From: a virus
IMG/VR virus record: IMGVR_UViG_3300032308_002010
Location: 1 to 64,000 of that record
DNA length: 64,000 nt
Reading direction: 5' to 3' (one strand)
Shown here: piece by piece, positions 14,337-28,601 of the stretch
How positions within the stretch are numbered: position 1 is the stretch's first letter
Layout: the number at the start of each line of letters is the position of its first letter
Position numbers and translations under genes: made by a program
The notes under the pieces: generated by a model
The model's database searches: none
Seen by the model: the letters and a program-made list of their open reading frames with translations, nothing else
What the model was told of the DNA's origin: nothing

Positions 14337-14711
14337 TCAATCTCCGGCGGTGCAAGCAAGGTACGCATGATAGCGCGCTACTTCCTCAATGTTAGGATTA
14401 ACCTCTTTAAACACTGGCTCATCATCCATAGTGGCCAGTTCACCTCGAAACATCGCGGTCGTATATTCGTGATACAGCCGAGCCATATCTCCGCGAATTT
14501 TCTTCTTGGTGAATTTAAGCACGTGCTCCTTCAAGAAGGCAGCACGTTCCCAGAAGTTCGGCATCAGATCAAGCTGATCCCGAAACTTCTCTGCAGTTTT
14601 CTCGAAAAGTTTATGCGCCCTATCAGGAACAATCTGAAATTGGGGCACGGTCTTTTTGCATCGAGCGGTAACTGCAAGGCGGATTTTCTCCGCCGGGGCC
14701 GAAAGAAGCAT
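14337..14711 (-). CDS. hypothetical protein, 124 aa
   Basis: ATG 14711 has GGAG about eight bases upstream. The protein is basic, helical and charged throughout (ARCKKTVPQFQIVPDRAHKL, KEHVLKFTKKKIRGDMARLY). No family is recognised. It is flanked by two non-coding stretches: 154 bases upstream and the hairpin downstream. Confidence 0.6.
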   Translation of the reverse strand: MLLSAPAEKIRLAVTARCKKTVPQFQIVPDRAHKLFEKTAEKFRDQLDLMPNFWERAAFLKEHVLKFTKKKIRGDMARLYHEYTTAMFRGELATMDDEPVFKEVNPNIEEVARYHAYLACTAGD

Positions 14712-14814
14712 GCGTTAACTCCGTTGTAACGCGGTAGAGAAGAGCCGCTAATACGATATAGCAGCGACAATAAATATGCCGCGTTTTTGGCAAAAATTTA
14801 GCGCTTGTCCTGTG

Positions 14815-14863
14815 TTCGCGAATCGCGAATATACCTGCCCTGTAAGGACTTACGGCGCAGGGC
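14815..14863. repeat. inverted repeats in a 154-bp non-coding gap
   Basis: The gap 14712-14865 has no credible gene. It holds a perfect TTCGCG-AAT-CGCGAA (14815-14829) and a bulged inverted repeat GCCCTGTAAGGACTTACGGCGCAGGGC cut into two stems, GCCCT/AGGGC and GTAA/TTAC, at 14837-14863, three bases past the stop of the 101-aa gene. Neither is followed by a U-run on the minus strand. They may be operators or RNA structure; no promoter is recognised. Confidence 0.4.
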
Positions 14864-14865
14864 GG

Positions 14866-15171
14866 CTAGAAAGTTAGCTGTACAACTTGGCCGCCGGAGT
14901 TCACATAGATCACGCGAACTTTATTGGTGTCTAGTAGCGCCTTGAGCTGCATCTTTTTTTCGCTGCTCATACCAGCAAGGCACGACTTGATCTGGGCCAT
15001 TGCGCTACGGCGCTTCTCTTGGCGTTTACGCGCGCACGCACTACACCCGCCCGACTCGTTACTTTTAAGGACGTCCCGCTTGTTGTAAAAACACGGGATC
15101 GACTCGGCGTACGCGGGGTCATTCAGTAATGATATTATTGTGCTGTCTTCTAGCACTACCATGTCACGCAT
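14866..15171 (-). CDS. hypothetical protein with CxxC, 101 aa
   Basis: ATG 15171 is preceded by GAGGTTTAT; a second ATG lies three codons in. The middle contains CSACARKRQEKRR, a possible zinc knuckle or basic nucleic-acid contact, and the C-terminus is KVRVIYVNSGGQVVQLTF, a beta hairpin. Similar small proteins occur near virion genes in other phages, as I recall, but no role is known. It sits next to the last adhesion-block gene. Confidence 0.6.
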   Translation of the reverse strand: MRDMVVLEDSTIISLLNDPAYAESIPCFYNKRDVLKSNESGGCSACARKRQEKRRSAMAQIKSCLAGMSSEKKMQLKALLDTNKVRVIYVNSGGQVVQLTF

Positions 15172-15178
15172 ATAAACC

Positions 15179-15988
15179 TCACGCTGCGGGCGTAACCGGA
15201 TTAGCGGCTGTGATGTCGGCGCCGATGCCGGCTACGTTTACCGCCGCCACACGGAAGCGATAGGCTGTGCCGTTTGTCAGCCCTGTTACAGTAAATGTTG
15301 TCAGGGTAGAAACAGGCCGCGCGACTGTTGTCCAATTGGGTGCGCCGGCTGCCAGTGTTCTTTGAATTCTGTAGTCTGTAATAACCGCACCGCCGTTATT
15401 TGTTGGCGCTACCCACGTCAGTACAGCGCGCGCGTTGCCACCGGCGACTTGCAGGTTTGTTGGCGCGGCGGGAACAGTCGGTGGCGTTCCAACCCACAGT
15501 TCGCCGGCCGGGAGCAGGGTGTCTGCGATGTCTAGCGTTGTCTTGAGTCGCTGCACGTCGTCAATGACTTCTTCGATAAACGCTTTGACTTCTGCGCGCG
15601 AGCGGAGCAGCACGTCGACATAATTCAACCGAAACCACGCTGGGCGGTAATTTGGAATCGGGTCGTCTTCTGGATACTCTTCTAAGTCTGTGGGAGAGCA
15701 GACGTGATCAAATGCGCCTACCCGTTCGTTTGCGCCGGGTTTAAGCGGCAGCATTTGGTAGGCAAAGATCTTTGTCGGCATCTGTGTCGCGTTACTGGCT
15801 GTAATGCGTACCCGGATACCGTCAGTAGTTTCGTAGTTATATCTGCTGACTTGCCACGTAAGTTTAACGTTCCGCGCGCTTCCGCTTGGGGGCGGCGGGT
15901 CTATATCTGGAATGTAGAAGTTTAATCCAAGCGTGTCAGGCAGCAGAATTGGTTCTTCTTGCGGGCCCTGTGAGCAGCAATCTGTCAT
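15179..15988 (-). CDS. virion-associated protein with C-terminal fibronectin III domain, 269 aa
   Basis: ATG 15988 has AAGGATAAC upstream. The first 170 residues are a phage-specific part with proline-rich segments (YIPDIDPPPPSG) and a helical stretch (EVKAFIEEVIDDVQRLKTTL). Residues about 175-268 form a fibronectin type III domain: PAAPTNLQVAGG, LTWVAPTNNGGAVITDYRI, TVTGLTNGTAYRFRVAAVN. Such domains are frequent on phage tails and capsids and are thought to bind weakly to carbohydrates or cell surfaces. Position at the end of the fibre cluster supports a surface role. Confidence 0.75.
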   Translation of the reverse strand: MTDCCSQGPQEEPILLPDTLGLNFYIPDIDPPPPSGSARNVKLTWQVSRYNYETTDGIRVRITASNATQMPTKIFAYQMLPLKPGANERVGAFDHVCSPTDLEEYPEDDPIPNYRPAWFRLNYVDVLLRSRAEVKAFIEEVIDDVQRLKTTLDIADTLLPAGELWVGTPPTVPAAPTNLQVAGGNARAVLTWVAPTNNGGAVITDYRIQRTLAAGAPNWTTVARPVSTLTTFTVTGLTNGTAYRFRVAAVNVAGIGADITAANPVTPAA

Positions 15989-15989
15989 G

Positions 15990-16268
15990 TTATCCTTGCT
16001 CCGGTAATACGCTGGCTGTGATGTTTACTGGTCCCGGTGTTGTCGAGCGCACATAAGCGAGCGCTAAACCCTCGTTGTCGGTCGGGCCGGGCTGCGTGAT
16101 CTGCGCTGTTGCAACATCAGCAGAAATTTCAACCTGCCGTCCGGGTACTGGTCGGTCGCAGTCGTCGCGTAAACGAATTTTGACGACGGCCGCTTTTGTG
16201 CCGTCTGCTAGTACTTGCGGTTTTGACCCGTACAAGATTTTAGAGTTTTGCGGGCTAACGTAGCTCAT
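15990..16268 (-). CDS. single Big_1-like Ig-fold protein, 92 aa
   Basis: ATG 16268 overlaps the preceding stop (ATGA). The whole protein is one bacterial Ig-like (Big_1, invasin-type) domain: VLADGTKAAVVKIRLRD, then RPVPGRQVEISADVATAQIT, GPTDNEGLALAYVRSTTPG and VNITASVL. It has no other part, so it may be an accessory decoration protein that attaches to another virion protein. It lies between two structural-like genes. The longer upstream frame to 16436 lies within the previous gene. Confidence 0.75.
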   Translation of the reverse strand: MSYVSPQNSKILYGSKPQVLADGTKAAVVKIRLRDDCDRPVPGRQVEISADVATAQITQPGPTDNEGLALAYVRSTTPGPVNITASVLPEQG

Positions 16269-16621
16269 GGAAACACATACCGGGCGGGCGTCGACGAATT
16301 TGGCGGTACGTAATAGATTGTAACCTTTGTGTTTGCGATATCGTCTGCTTTTGCGACATACCGCACAAATTGCTGCACGATTTCTGGGTTTGTTGTTTTG
16401 GCTTCTTCTAGCGTGTTGATAAACGTCGATACACATTCAAACAACAGGTTTGTATCGGCGCGGCATCGGCAACCTTGTTTTCTTGCCGATTCTTCAAACG
16501 CCATGCGGCACGCATCCATTGATTCTTTTACTGATGTCAGCTGCGGATTTTTTTCAAAAAAGTCTGGCTGCGCCGCCATGTGCATGATATTGTCGCGCGA
16601 AATAGAAACCATGCGTGTCAT
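16265..16621 (-). CDS. hypothetical protein, 118 aa
   Basis: ATG 16621 has GGAAGAAAAA upstream; ATG 16612 is an alternative. The protein is helical with CRCR near residue 50 (KQGCRCRADTNLLFECVSTF) and ends in a proline- and serine-containing tail (YYVPPNSSTPARYVFP). No family is recognised. It is between the collagen-like and Big_1-like genes and probably belongs to the same adhesion block. Confidence 0.55.
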   Translation of the reverse strand: MTRMVSISRDNIMHMAAQPDFFEKNPQLTSVKESMDACRMAFEESARKQGCRCRADTNLLFECVSTFINTLEEAKTTNPEIVQQFVRYVAKADDIANTKVTIYYVPPNSSTPARYVFP

Positions 16622-16673
16622 TTTTTTCTTCCGTTGCCGTTTGGTCGTATTCTAATGGGTCTGAAAAAAAATG

Positions 16674-17711
16674 CTACGACACTGATGTAGCTGCGTTTTT
16701 AATTGCCGCGCGAAGTTGTGTGTTTGTTGCAATTTCAATTAGTAACTGCGCGAGCGTTAATTCACCAGACGGACCAATCGGACCGGTCGGGCCCATGTTT
16801 CCGCACGGACCGGTCGCACCAGCCGGACCTGTTGCGCCGGTCGCACCAGCCGGACCTGTCGGGCCTGTGGCGCCGGTGGGGCCCGTTACGCCAGTTTGAC
16901 CTTTCGGTCCGGTAGATCCGGTGTCGCCTTTTAAACCTCTATTACCTTGCGGCCCCGTAGCCCCTTGCGCGCCTTGCGATCCTTGTGTGCCTTGCGGTCC
17001 TTGCGGGCCCATTAAACCCTGCGGGCCAATCAAACCCTGTAAACCCCGCAGACCTTGTAAACCCTGATCACCTTTCGGGCCTGTGGGTCCGCGCGCGCCA
17101 GACGGACCTGTTGCGCCCGTAGGCCCGGATACGCCGGTTGGACCTGTTTGACCTTTGACGCCTGTAGGGCCTGTGACACCGGTTTGGCCTGTCACGCCTG
17201 TAGCGCCGGTCTGTCCTTTAATGCCTGTTGGCCCAGAAGGACCCGTAAGACCTGTAGCACCCGTCGGGCCGGACGGGCCTGTCGGGCCGGTCTGTCCTTT
17301 AATACCTGTTGGCCCAGAAGGCCCTGTGGGGCCTGTGGAGCCTGCTGGGCCTGTTTGGCCGCTGGGACCCGTTACACCAGTTGCACCGGTCTGTCCGATG
17401 GGCCCAGAAGGCCCTGTGGGGCCTGTAAGCCCGGTTTGACCTCTAAGCCCGGTCTGCCCTGTCGCGCCTACCGGGCCAACCGGGCCAGTAAAACCTCTGT
17501 CGCCTTTTTCGCCTTTGTCTCCCTTCAGTCCCTGCGGACCGACGGGACCTCTTGGGCCTTGAGGGCCGACAGGACCTGCGGGACCCGCGGGACCCTCCGG
17601 GCCGGCGGGGCCGGGCGGGCAGACGCCACAATCACCGGCGCCCACGGCTAATACTGGGCCGGCGTACGGCTCCATTTGAATTTCGTCGTTATTTTTTTGT
17701 TCGTCGGCCAT
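16674..17711 (-). CDS. collagen-like fibre protein, 345 aa
   Basis: A short N-terminus (residues 1-33, with CGVC) leads into about 94 Gly-X-Y triplets (residues 34-316). They are rich in GPT, GAT and GPS with some [10 protein letters not shown] 29-residue C-terminus ([20 protein letters not shown]) follows. Collagen repeats form trimeric triple helices and are common in phage fibres. The C-terminal tail resembles that of the 1598-aa protein ([20 protein letters not shown]), which suggests a shared trimerisation or docking element. The DNA is highly repetitive. No clear ribosome-binding site precedes the start, only a 3-base gap from the upstream gene. Confidence 0.9.
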   Translation of the reverse strand: MADEQKNNDEIQMEPYAGPVLAVGAGDCGVCPPGPAGPEGPAGPAGPVGPQGPRGPVGPQGLKGDKGEKGDRGFTGPVGPVGATGQTGLRGQTGLTGPTGPSGPIGQTGATGVTGPSGQTGPAGSTGPTGPSGPTGIKGQTGPTGPSGPTGATGLTGPSGPTGIKGQTGATGVTGQTGVTGPTGVKGQTGPTGVSGPTGATGPSGARGPTGPKGDQGLQGLRGLQGLIGPQGLMGPQGPQGTQGSQGAQGATGPQGNRGLKGDTGSTGPKGQTGVTGPTGATGPTGPAGATGATGPAGATGPCGNMGPTGPIGPSGELTLAQLLIEIATNTQLRAAIKNAATSVS

Positions 17712-17714
17712 GGT

Positions 17715-22511
<4,797 letters not shown>

Positions 22512-22512
22512 G

Positions 22513-23526
22513 TTATGTGCAGGTGTTTTGTGCGTTTGGTTTTTTCTGCACGACGAGCGCGCCGTCGTCGTTTATTAAAATGTTTACCCCGGGCCCGCCG
22601 ATAATGTTCACATTTGGCCCGCCTAAACCATTGATTGTTGAAACCAGTTGATTGCACGCGGGGCCGCCGCTGAAAAAACCGGTTACTTCATCAGACGGCT
22701 CATCTGGATATAACGGCACTTCGCCGCCGTGCTGGCACAGTTCGTCGGTGTCGGTGGCCACGCCTGAACCGACAGCGGCAGTAATTAAAAGCTCTTTAGA
22801 CCTATCAGTTTGTGTGATTAAGCAGTTATAGCCCTCCTTCAAACGAATGTCGCCCTTTAAACATCGCGCGTTTAAAACAATTGGGCGGTTGTTGTTGGCG
22901 TTGGTGACGTCGCACGGAGGAACTTTTACGCGCTGATAGTTTCCAAGGCTTATGGAGCGTAAATAACCTTTGTCTAAGTTTTGAATCAGTGCTGGTTCAA
23001 TTTGATACGCGTTTTGAATAAATTGCGTGTTTGCCGCGGCTGGCATGGCCGACAAATTACTTGTAGCCAAAAACCCCGACCAGACAGGTTCAGTGGCGCA
23101 TGGATTATCGGGTTCTGGCGCAGACTCAGCGTATTCGTTTATCCACTCGGCTGTCGCAGCGTCGCGGAAAAAAGAAAGTGTGATGGGTGTGGCGTTTGTC
23201 CTGAATACAAACTCAAACGTGGAACCTGTTTTATTGATTGCCGATAACCAAATAGAATGCTGATTAGGATTAAAGCGCGCGTCTAGGCCCATAATGAAAC
23301 CAGCGTCAACGACTACGCTGTTTTGAATAGTCGCTGTTGTGTTTGTTATTTCAACGTATGCTTGCCCGGTCCAGTAGTATTTTTTATCTGTGTCGCGGGT
23401 TATGTAAACAGCGTCTTTAACGCCGGCAACAGGTAACTCGCCATACGCAGACACGATCACAGTGTCTTTGTGCACGAACGGGTACGCGCGGTACTCGTTG
23501 TCGTTATAAAAACCCGGACGCGGCAT
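22513..23526 (-). CDS. virion fibre/baseplate-type protein, paralogue 5 of 5, 337 aa
   Basis: ATG 23526 overlaps the previous TAA by one base. The N-terminus ([17 protein letters not shown]) matches the pattern of four neighbouring genes, where an aromatic/asparagine motif precedes R-x-YP-(F/L). The middle is beta-rich. The C-terminus is glycine-rich ([20 protein letters not shown]), like a fibre tip or connector. It is immediately upstream of the giant collagen fibre, so it may be part of the same appendage. No enzyme motif is seen. Confidence 0.7.
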   Translation of the reverse strand: MPRPGFYNDNEYRAYPFVHKDTVIVSAYGELPVAGVKDAVYITRDTDKKYYWTGQAYVEITNTTATIQNSVVVDAGFIMGLDARFNPNQHSIWLSAINKTGSTFEFVFRTNATPITLSFFRDAATAEWINEYAESAPEPDNPCATEPVWSGFLATSNLSAMPAAANTQFIQNAYQIEPALIQNLDKGYLRSISLGNYQRVKVPPCDVTNANNNRPIVLNARCLKGDIRLKEGYNCLITQTDRSKELLITAAVGSGVATDTDELCQHGGEVPLYPDEPSDEVTGFFSGGPACNQLVSTINGLGGPNVNIIGGPGVNILINDDGALVVQKKPNAQNTCT

Positions 23527-24302
23527 TACAAAATACTCCGACCAGCAGTATCGATCACGAGCGCACCGTTGTCGACATATACGCGTAACACAGAGTCCGG
23601 CGCAAACCTGTTTGACGCTGTTATTGTGAAGTTTCCAAAATTATCTGCTGTACAACCGTTGATTGTTTTCAAAAAACGCTTTGTAGGAAAATCCACGCTT
23701 TTTGGTTCACAGATCGCGCGTTCAAATAACGGCACGCCAACGATATCAAATCGCACGATGTTTGCGCCGTCGAGCCTTACCACCACGCCCTGATCGCCAA
23801 TTAACCAGACATCGCTTGTCATCAGTTGTTTTGTTTCTGGCTGTAACGCTCTAACGCCCGGTTCGTTCGCTGGTATGCTTACGCTAGCGACAAACTCAGT
23901 CTGCGCGCGTGTAAACTCATACGTGCCAATTTCCCAAGAAGAAAAAAGCGCAAGCGCTGCTGGTGTAGATAGCAACATACCGCCCGGCCGCTCATAGACG
24001 TCGACAAAATTTAACACGCCGTCTTCTGGCGGCTGTAGCGGGTTATACGTTGCCGACAACCGACTAGTTAAATCATCGTCTCCGATAACGATGGTGATTG
24101 TCTGCGTTGCAATATCGATTGAGGATATAAACGTTCGTGCGCCGCTGCCGATAGCAAAAAAACTAGCGTCCAAAAACGTGTCTGTAGAGATTTGAATTGT
24201 CGCGTTTGTGCTGCTTTGCAGTGTTGCGGTGTCGGCAAACGGATACCGTGACGCGCGCTGTTCGTCGCGAAATTCAGGAAATAGAATGCGCGCGCTGCTC
24301 AT
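23526..24302 (-). CDS. virion fibre/baseplate-type protein, paralogue 4 of 5, 258 aa
   Basis: ATG 24302 (MSSARILFPEF) overlaps the upstream stop as TGATG; a GTG one codon earlier is possible. The N-terminus FRDEQRASRYPFADTATL has the same R-YPF/L-D signature as its neighbours. Near the C-terminus lies TINGCTADNFGNFTITASN, matching the INGV-x-GN motif of the other paralogues. The protein is beta-rich, with no known catalytic site. Confidence 0.7.
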   Translation of the reverse strand: MSSARILFPEFRDEQRASRYPFADTATLQSSTNATIQISTDTFLDASFFAIGSGARTFISSIDIATQTITIVIGDDDLTSRLSATYNPLQPPEDGVLNFVDVYERPGGMLLSTPAALALFSSWEIGTYEFTRAQTEFVASVSIPANEPGVRALQPETKQLMTSDVWLIGDQGVVVRLDGANIVRFDIVGVPLFERAICEPKSVDFPTKRFLKTINGCTADNFGNFTITASNRFAPDSVLRVYVDNGALVIDTAGRSIL

Positions 24303-26035
24303 CACTGCACCACAAATTTGTTGAAGAACGTTGACGACTGGTTCGCAAACAATCCAGCAGAACCAGTTGCGGGGCCGGGATTAATGATATCTGTAAAACC
24401 ACTTATGGGTTGTGTGCCGTCTAATTGTGCCGCGGAAAAATGCACAGATAAATTACTGCCGTTTGTGTTTAAGTTGGCGTACAACCGATACCATTTGTCG
24501 ATTTTAACGTTGTAGTTTACTTCAAACTCTGGGGTAAAAATACCGTCGGTATACCGTAGGATGCGCGCTTTTGCTTTTGTAGCGTCAAGTACAACGGCAA
24601 TAAACGTAGTGATAACACGGCCGGTGTCTAGAGTTTCAAGGTAATTCAAAACAACGCCGCCGTTTCTGGCTACGCCGTCGACGCCGATTTTGAATTCGAT
24701 CATAATCGTTTTGCTCAGCGCCCAGTCTGTTGCGCAATTTTTTAGTAGCGCAATGTTTCGGCCGCCGATGCCGGCTGCAACGTATGTGTTGTGCTCTGTT
24801 AACTCTGCGCCCAAGTTTGGTTCAAATTCATTTATTGAGCAGTTACCGCACACTGGTGGCGCTAACGTTTGTCGGGCGTTAAAAATGCCAACTTTCGTTA
24901 CAAAATATTCGCTCGGCTGACATGAATCGAAATCAAGGCAGAGCGGCGCATTTAGGCACGGATAATTTCTGGGGTCTAGCGTCTCGTTATCGATGATGTC
25001 GATTGCTGTGGTTGGATCTGGCCAGCAGTATTCATCAATAACGATATCTGTTTCCTCGTAATCTGCGCCGTTCCACCTGTATACCTTGTTTGAGTCAAAT
25101 GCTAAGTAAAGCTGATCTAACTCACCAGCCAGCGGGAAAGCCGCGCGGTCAGCAAACTTAAAGATATTTTTACCGTCAAACGAGCAGCATTCGTCTTGGA
25201 ATTCTTGTGGTTTTTTTGGTTTGTTCGCGTCGCACGTAGCGCTCAAACTGATATCTGTCGTGACGTCGAGTCCGCCGCAGTTTTCAAACATCGCTGACGT
25301 AAATCCGTCAAATACAATGTCAATATTTCCGTCACAGTCTGGGGCAACGCCATTTATTGTTTCAATAGGTTGTTTTGGGCACGTACCGCTTTCTGGTCGC
25401 TGGCCGCACGAACCTAAAAACTGTTTTAACGCGTTGTAGTCTGTCGTAACTAAATCTTCATCTAAACGAAACACGATAGCTGGATATTCTTGACTGTCGT
25501 ATGTGATCGTTTTGTATTCAGCTTTTATGGGCGACGAGCCGACTACGCTTACGACATCTTGAAGCGCGGTACCGACGTTTAATTTTCCGATAGTTGGAAT
25601 CGGAAGCGGCTCGTACGGGCGTGCGTTGCGCGGCTGAATGATTGTTTGCCGTGCCGCCGTATATCGACCCGAAAAGGCGGTGTCTATTCCCGGGCCAAAA
25701 ACAACCCAGCCGGAAACACCCGCAATAAGCGGCGTCACGCTATAGTGCACGTACGCCGCGGCTGGTTGAATAACACTGACCGCACAAACTGTGTTGCCGG
25801 CTACGGCATTAATATCATTGACAGCGCCAAAGACTACCGTAACTATTCCGGGTGAAACAGTCAGGCCCTGCACGTATAAATACTTACCGGCAGTGTTTGG
25901 AAACCGGATGTGGCAATCAACAACAATGTCGTCGCGAATAAACTCGCCGCCGTCGTCTAATCCGGTAGACAGATCGTCTAACGGATAACGACGCGTTGAT
26001 TGCAGGTTGTACCAGTTTTGGTTACGTATAGCCAT
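24302..26035 (-). CDS. virion fibre-type protein with LamG-like C-terminus, paralogue 3 of 5, 577 aa
   Basis: The N-terminus NWYNLQSTRRYPLDDLSTGL gives the clearest form of the family motif. A central ETINGVAPDCDGNIDIVFDG repeats the INGV-GN element. The last 200 residues (from about EFEPNLGAELTEHNTYV to FFNKFVVQ) look like a concanavalin/LamG-type beta sandwich, a fold often used for sugar binding. Likely a surface adhesin or whisker. No good Shine-Dalgarno is visible, so translation may depend on coupling with the upstream gene. Confidence 0.7.
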   Translation of the reverse strand: MAIRNQNWYNLQSTRRYPLDDLSTGLDDGGEFIRDDIVVDCHIRFPNTAGKYLYVQGLTVSPGIVTVVFGAVNDINAVAGNTVCAVSVIQPAAAYVHYSVTPLIAGVSGWVVFGPGIDTAFSGRYTAARQTIIQPRNARPYEPLPIPTIGKLNVGTALQDVVSVVGSSPIKAEYKTITYDSQEYPAIVFRLDEDLVTTDYNALKQFLGSCGQRPESGTCPKQPIETINGVAPDCDGNIDIVFDGFTSAMFENCGGLDVTTDISLSATCDANKPKKPQEFQDECCSFDGKNIFKFADRAAFPLAGELDQLYLAFDSNKVYRWNGADYEETDIVIDEYCWPDPTTAIDIIDNETLDPRNYPCLNAPLCLDFDSCQPSEYFVTKVGIFNARQTLAPPVCGNCSINEFEPNLGAELTEHNTYVAAGIGGRNIALLKNCATDWALSKTIMIEFKIGVDGVARNGGVVLNYLETLDTGRVITTFIAVVLDATKAKARILRYTDGIFTPEFEVNYNVKIDKWYRLYANLNTNGSNLSVHFSAAQLDGTQPISGFTDIINPGPATGSAGLFANQSSTFFNKFVVQ

Positions 26036-26038
26036 AAT

Positions 26039-27643
26039 TTAACACGGCGCTTCTGTTTTACCGTCTGCGTTGCAATACAACGTTTGTGTTGTTTCAGCAA
26101 TTGCTGGCGGCGGCTCGGTTTGATCGTCGAGCGGATCTCCACAATTAATCAACAGGGGAGAATTGTCGCTCAAATACACGCCGGTTAGTACGCCATTAAT
26201 GACATACGGTCCGCGCGGTTTAACAACTGAAGTTTCCGCGGCTGTTAAATCTATTTGGTCAAACCGCAAACGAAATTGTGCGTAAGCCGATTCTCCGGGT
26301 TTTATTGTCGGAAACGCTGCCGAATACTGCAGGCCGTTCGGCGACACGGTTATTCCGACGCCGGCGCCGCGTACACCCGGGGCGCGCATAAATGTGTATC
26401 CGCACTCTAACGCCGGTCGCACTGAAAGTGTTGCCGGGTTTTGACCGGGCGCCGGCACAAAATCGCCGGCTACGTCAACAGTGAGTGTTAACCTCGTGGG
26501 TGCAACGCATATCTGACACGGATTGCAAAGCATCATAACAATGTCAACGTACGCACAGCGTTGCGGAACCATAAACAGGCGTAGCGGGCGCTGTACGCTA
26601 CAGGCGCGCTGGTCTAGCCACCGCGCGATATTGTTTTCGTGCTCTGTTCGCACTTTCTCTGCACGTTGTCCGATTAGTTTGTACCGGTAGCTAGTGTCGT
26701 TCATGTATTTTGCGGTGTCTGAGTAGTCAGAACACGCGCAGCATGGGTCGCAATTGGCGCCGATTTGTTGATGCGACGTCAACGACGGATTTGTAATGTG
26801 CGGCTCGTTTATGCTTACTGTGACGGCGCGACGAATAAACAAGCAGTCTTTTGCCGACAAATTAAAATCACCGTTTACGCCAGTTACGCCATTTATTTTT
26901 GAAATTGGCACTGCCGGCGTTTCTGGGCAGTTGCCGTAACGGCCCAGTCCGGTGCCGGCAACCGCGCTGAATTCAATCCCGGTATCTATCCGAAAGTTTT
27001 TTACTTCTGCTTGCGCGGCTGCTATTTCAGTGTTGTAGCCGTTGACAAAATTAATTGCGCCAACGTATCGGTTGCTTATTGTTTGCCCGGTCTGTACTCG
27101 CAGCGTAAGTAGCCGTTTGGGCATTTTGTAAACAGCGCGTGTGTCTAACTGCGCGTTTACTGGCGTTAAATACTTATTGTAATTTCGTGGCGCGTCGTCG
27201 TCGCCTTGATCGGCAATTGGCCATGTCCTGTGCGCCACGAGTCGGCAGACGCTGTTTGCGGTTTTCCACGTATAAATTTTGTAGTCTTGGCTCCAATCCG
27301 CCTGATCAAACGTTGTTAGCTGCGTTGTAGTGTCTAAAACAACACGATTAAGCGCGTCCACTAAAACAATATCTGCGGCATGAGCTGGCGTAGGAAAATT
27401 TGCGGCTGGCGTATTTTCAACACAACCGACGCCGTACAAGTGGCGAATTGAGAGCGGGTTTTTAACCGGCGCAACGGTATTGTTGTATTCGCCAACGTCG
27501 TCGTATTCGAAATGGAAATCGGCGACAAGATATTCGATATCGGCCGTTGGATTAACGAACGGGTAGTTCAATCCACTTTGCGGTTGAACAACGCCCAGCC
27601 CTTGGCGGCCGGTTTTCGATAGTTGAAAATCGGGGCACGGCAT
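26039..27643 (-). CDS. virion fibre-type protein, paralogue 2 of 5, 534 aa
   Basis: N-terminal motif GLNYPFVNPTADIEYLVADF aligns with the YPF/L-D signature. The central KINGVTGVNGDFNLSAKDC matches the INGV-GN element. It then has a cysteine-rich stretch (NCDPCCACSDYSDTAKY) and a second cysteine group (MLCNPCQICVAPTR), which may stabilise a beta domain by disulfides or bind metal. It ends with NADGKTEAPC. A surface virion role is inferred from the gene cluster. Confidence 0.7.
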   Translation of the reverse strand: MPCPDFQLSKTGRQGLGVVQPQSGLNYPFVNPTADIEYLVADFHFEYDDVGEYNNTVAPVKNPLSIRHLYGVGCVENTPAANFPTPAHAADIVLVDALNRVVLDTTTQLTTFDQADWSQDYKIYTWKTANSVCRLVAHRTWPIADQGDDDAPRNYNKYLTPVNAQLDTRAVYKMPKRLLTLRVQTGQTISNRYVGAINFVNGYNTEIAAAQAEVKNFRIDTGIEFSAVAGTGLGRYGNCPETPAVPISKINGVTGVNGDFNLSAKDCLFIRRAVTVSINEPHITNPSLTSHQQIGANCDPCCACSDYSDTAKYMNDTSYRYKLIGQRAEKVRTEHENNIARWLDQRACSVQRPLRLFMVPQRCAYVDIVMMLCNPCQICVAPTRLTLTVDVAGDFVPAPGQNPATLSVRPALECGYTFMRAPGVRGAGVGITVSPNGLQYSAAFPTIKPGESAYAQFRLRFDQIDLTAAETSVVKPRGPYVINGVLTGVYLSDNSPLLINCGDPLDDQTEPPPAIAETTQTLYCNADGKTEAPC

Positions 27644-27646
27644 AGC

Positions 27647-28588
27647 TCACCCCGCGTTACAGCCAGAGTCGCCGAGCTGGCTTCCCAACACGACGAGGCT
27701 CATTTGCGTTACTTCAGAGCCGAGTCGTGTGACAAAGTTTTGTAGCGTTGTTACACCGTCGCCGAATCGATTGATTTGATCGACGATTGCGTCGAGTTCT
27801 GTACACCCGCAACAAGGTTGCGCACATGTGTCGGCAAACTTTAAACCATTGCTCATCGGCGTAATTTGAATACAGTCATCGGGCGCAATAATAAAGTTTC
27901 CGTCGCTGCTGCATACGCCATTGATACAACGAATGCAATCGCCACTATCGGGAACGGCGCAATAGCACTCTTCGTTTAGATTGGCATTTGCGATAGCGTC
28001 AAATAAAATTTGCGTTTCATCGCCGACTGTTGCTGCCGTGATCCGCATATTGGCGCCGGCAACAAGCGTAACGTCGCCATAGATTGGTTCGCTCAGTTCA
28101 CCGTTATTGCGCACACGCAAACGAGTAACGGCGCGCAACATCGGCCGAATCGCGTCTGTTTCGAGTTCGCCCCCTGCCTGATCAAACTCGTATAGTCCGG
28201 GTGGTAGTTTATCCACCTCGTCTAGTCGACCAAGAACTATTTGGCCGACGCAGTCGGCATACTCCCCGATACCGCCGAGCGCGTATGACCGATTTTCTTG
28301 ATAGTTGCTGCGAATAATGTTAGCGGCGGCTACATCTACGGTTTGCCCGTCGGCGGTGTAGCCGACTGTGACATTAAAACCAGTTGGGGCGATCAGTACG
28401 CTTTTGATATGAAAATTGCTGGGCGCAAAATCGAGCCCTGAATGAATGGGCAGATACAGCGCAACAATAAAACTGTCAGGTAATCTTATTGTGCCGTCTA
28501 ACGATAATTTTGTGGCGCGCTCTGTGAGCGGGTACGACCGCTGTGAATTGTGGTTGAGCCACTGTAGATTCCAATTTCCGATTGGCAT
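27647..28588 (-). CDS. virion fibre-type protein, paralogue 1 of 5, 313 aa
   Basis: ATG 28588 has AGGTGA upstream. NWNLQWLNHNSQRSYPLTER starts the protein and is the family signature; RCINGVCSSDGNFIIAPDDC is the INGV-GN motif. The C-terminal part has PCCGCTELDAIVDQINRFGD and a helical end that could trimerise. First of the five tandem related genes downstream of the 641-aa structural gene. Confidence 0.7.
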   Translation of the reverse strand: MPIGNWNLQWLNHNSQRSYPLTERATKLSLDGTIRLPDSFIVALYLPIHSGLDFAPSNFHIKSVLIAPTGFNVTVGYTADGQTVDVAAANIIRSNYQENRSYALGGIGEYADCVGQIVLGRLDEVDKLPPGLYEFDQAGGELETDAIRPMLRAVTRLRVRNNGELSEPIYGDVTLVAGANMRITAATVGDETQILFDAIANANLNEECYCAVPDSGDCIRCINGVCSSDGNFIIAPDDCIQITPMSNGLKFADTCAQPCCGCTELDAIVDQINRFGDGVTTLQNFVTRLGSEVTQMSLVVLGSQLGDSGCNAG

Positions 28589-28601
28589 GGCAGCTCACCT
28601 A

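Noticed and set aside
16269-16436. N-terminal extension of the Big_1-like protein
   Set aside because: The extension lies within the previous gene, is arginine- and cysteine-rich without domain character, and the ATGA overlap marks a better start.
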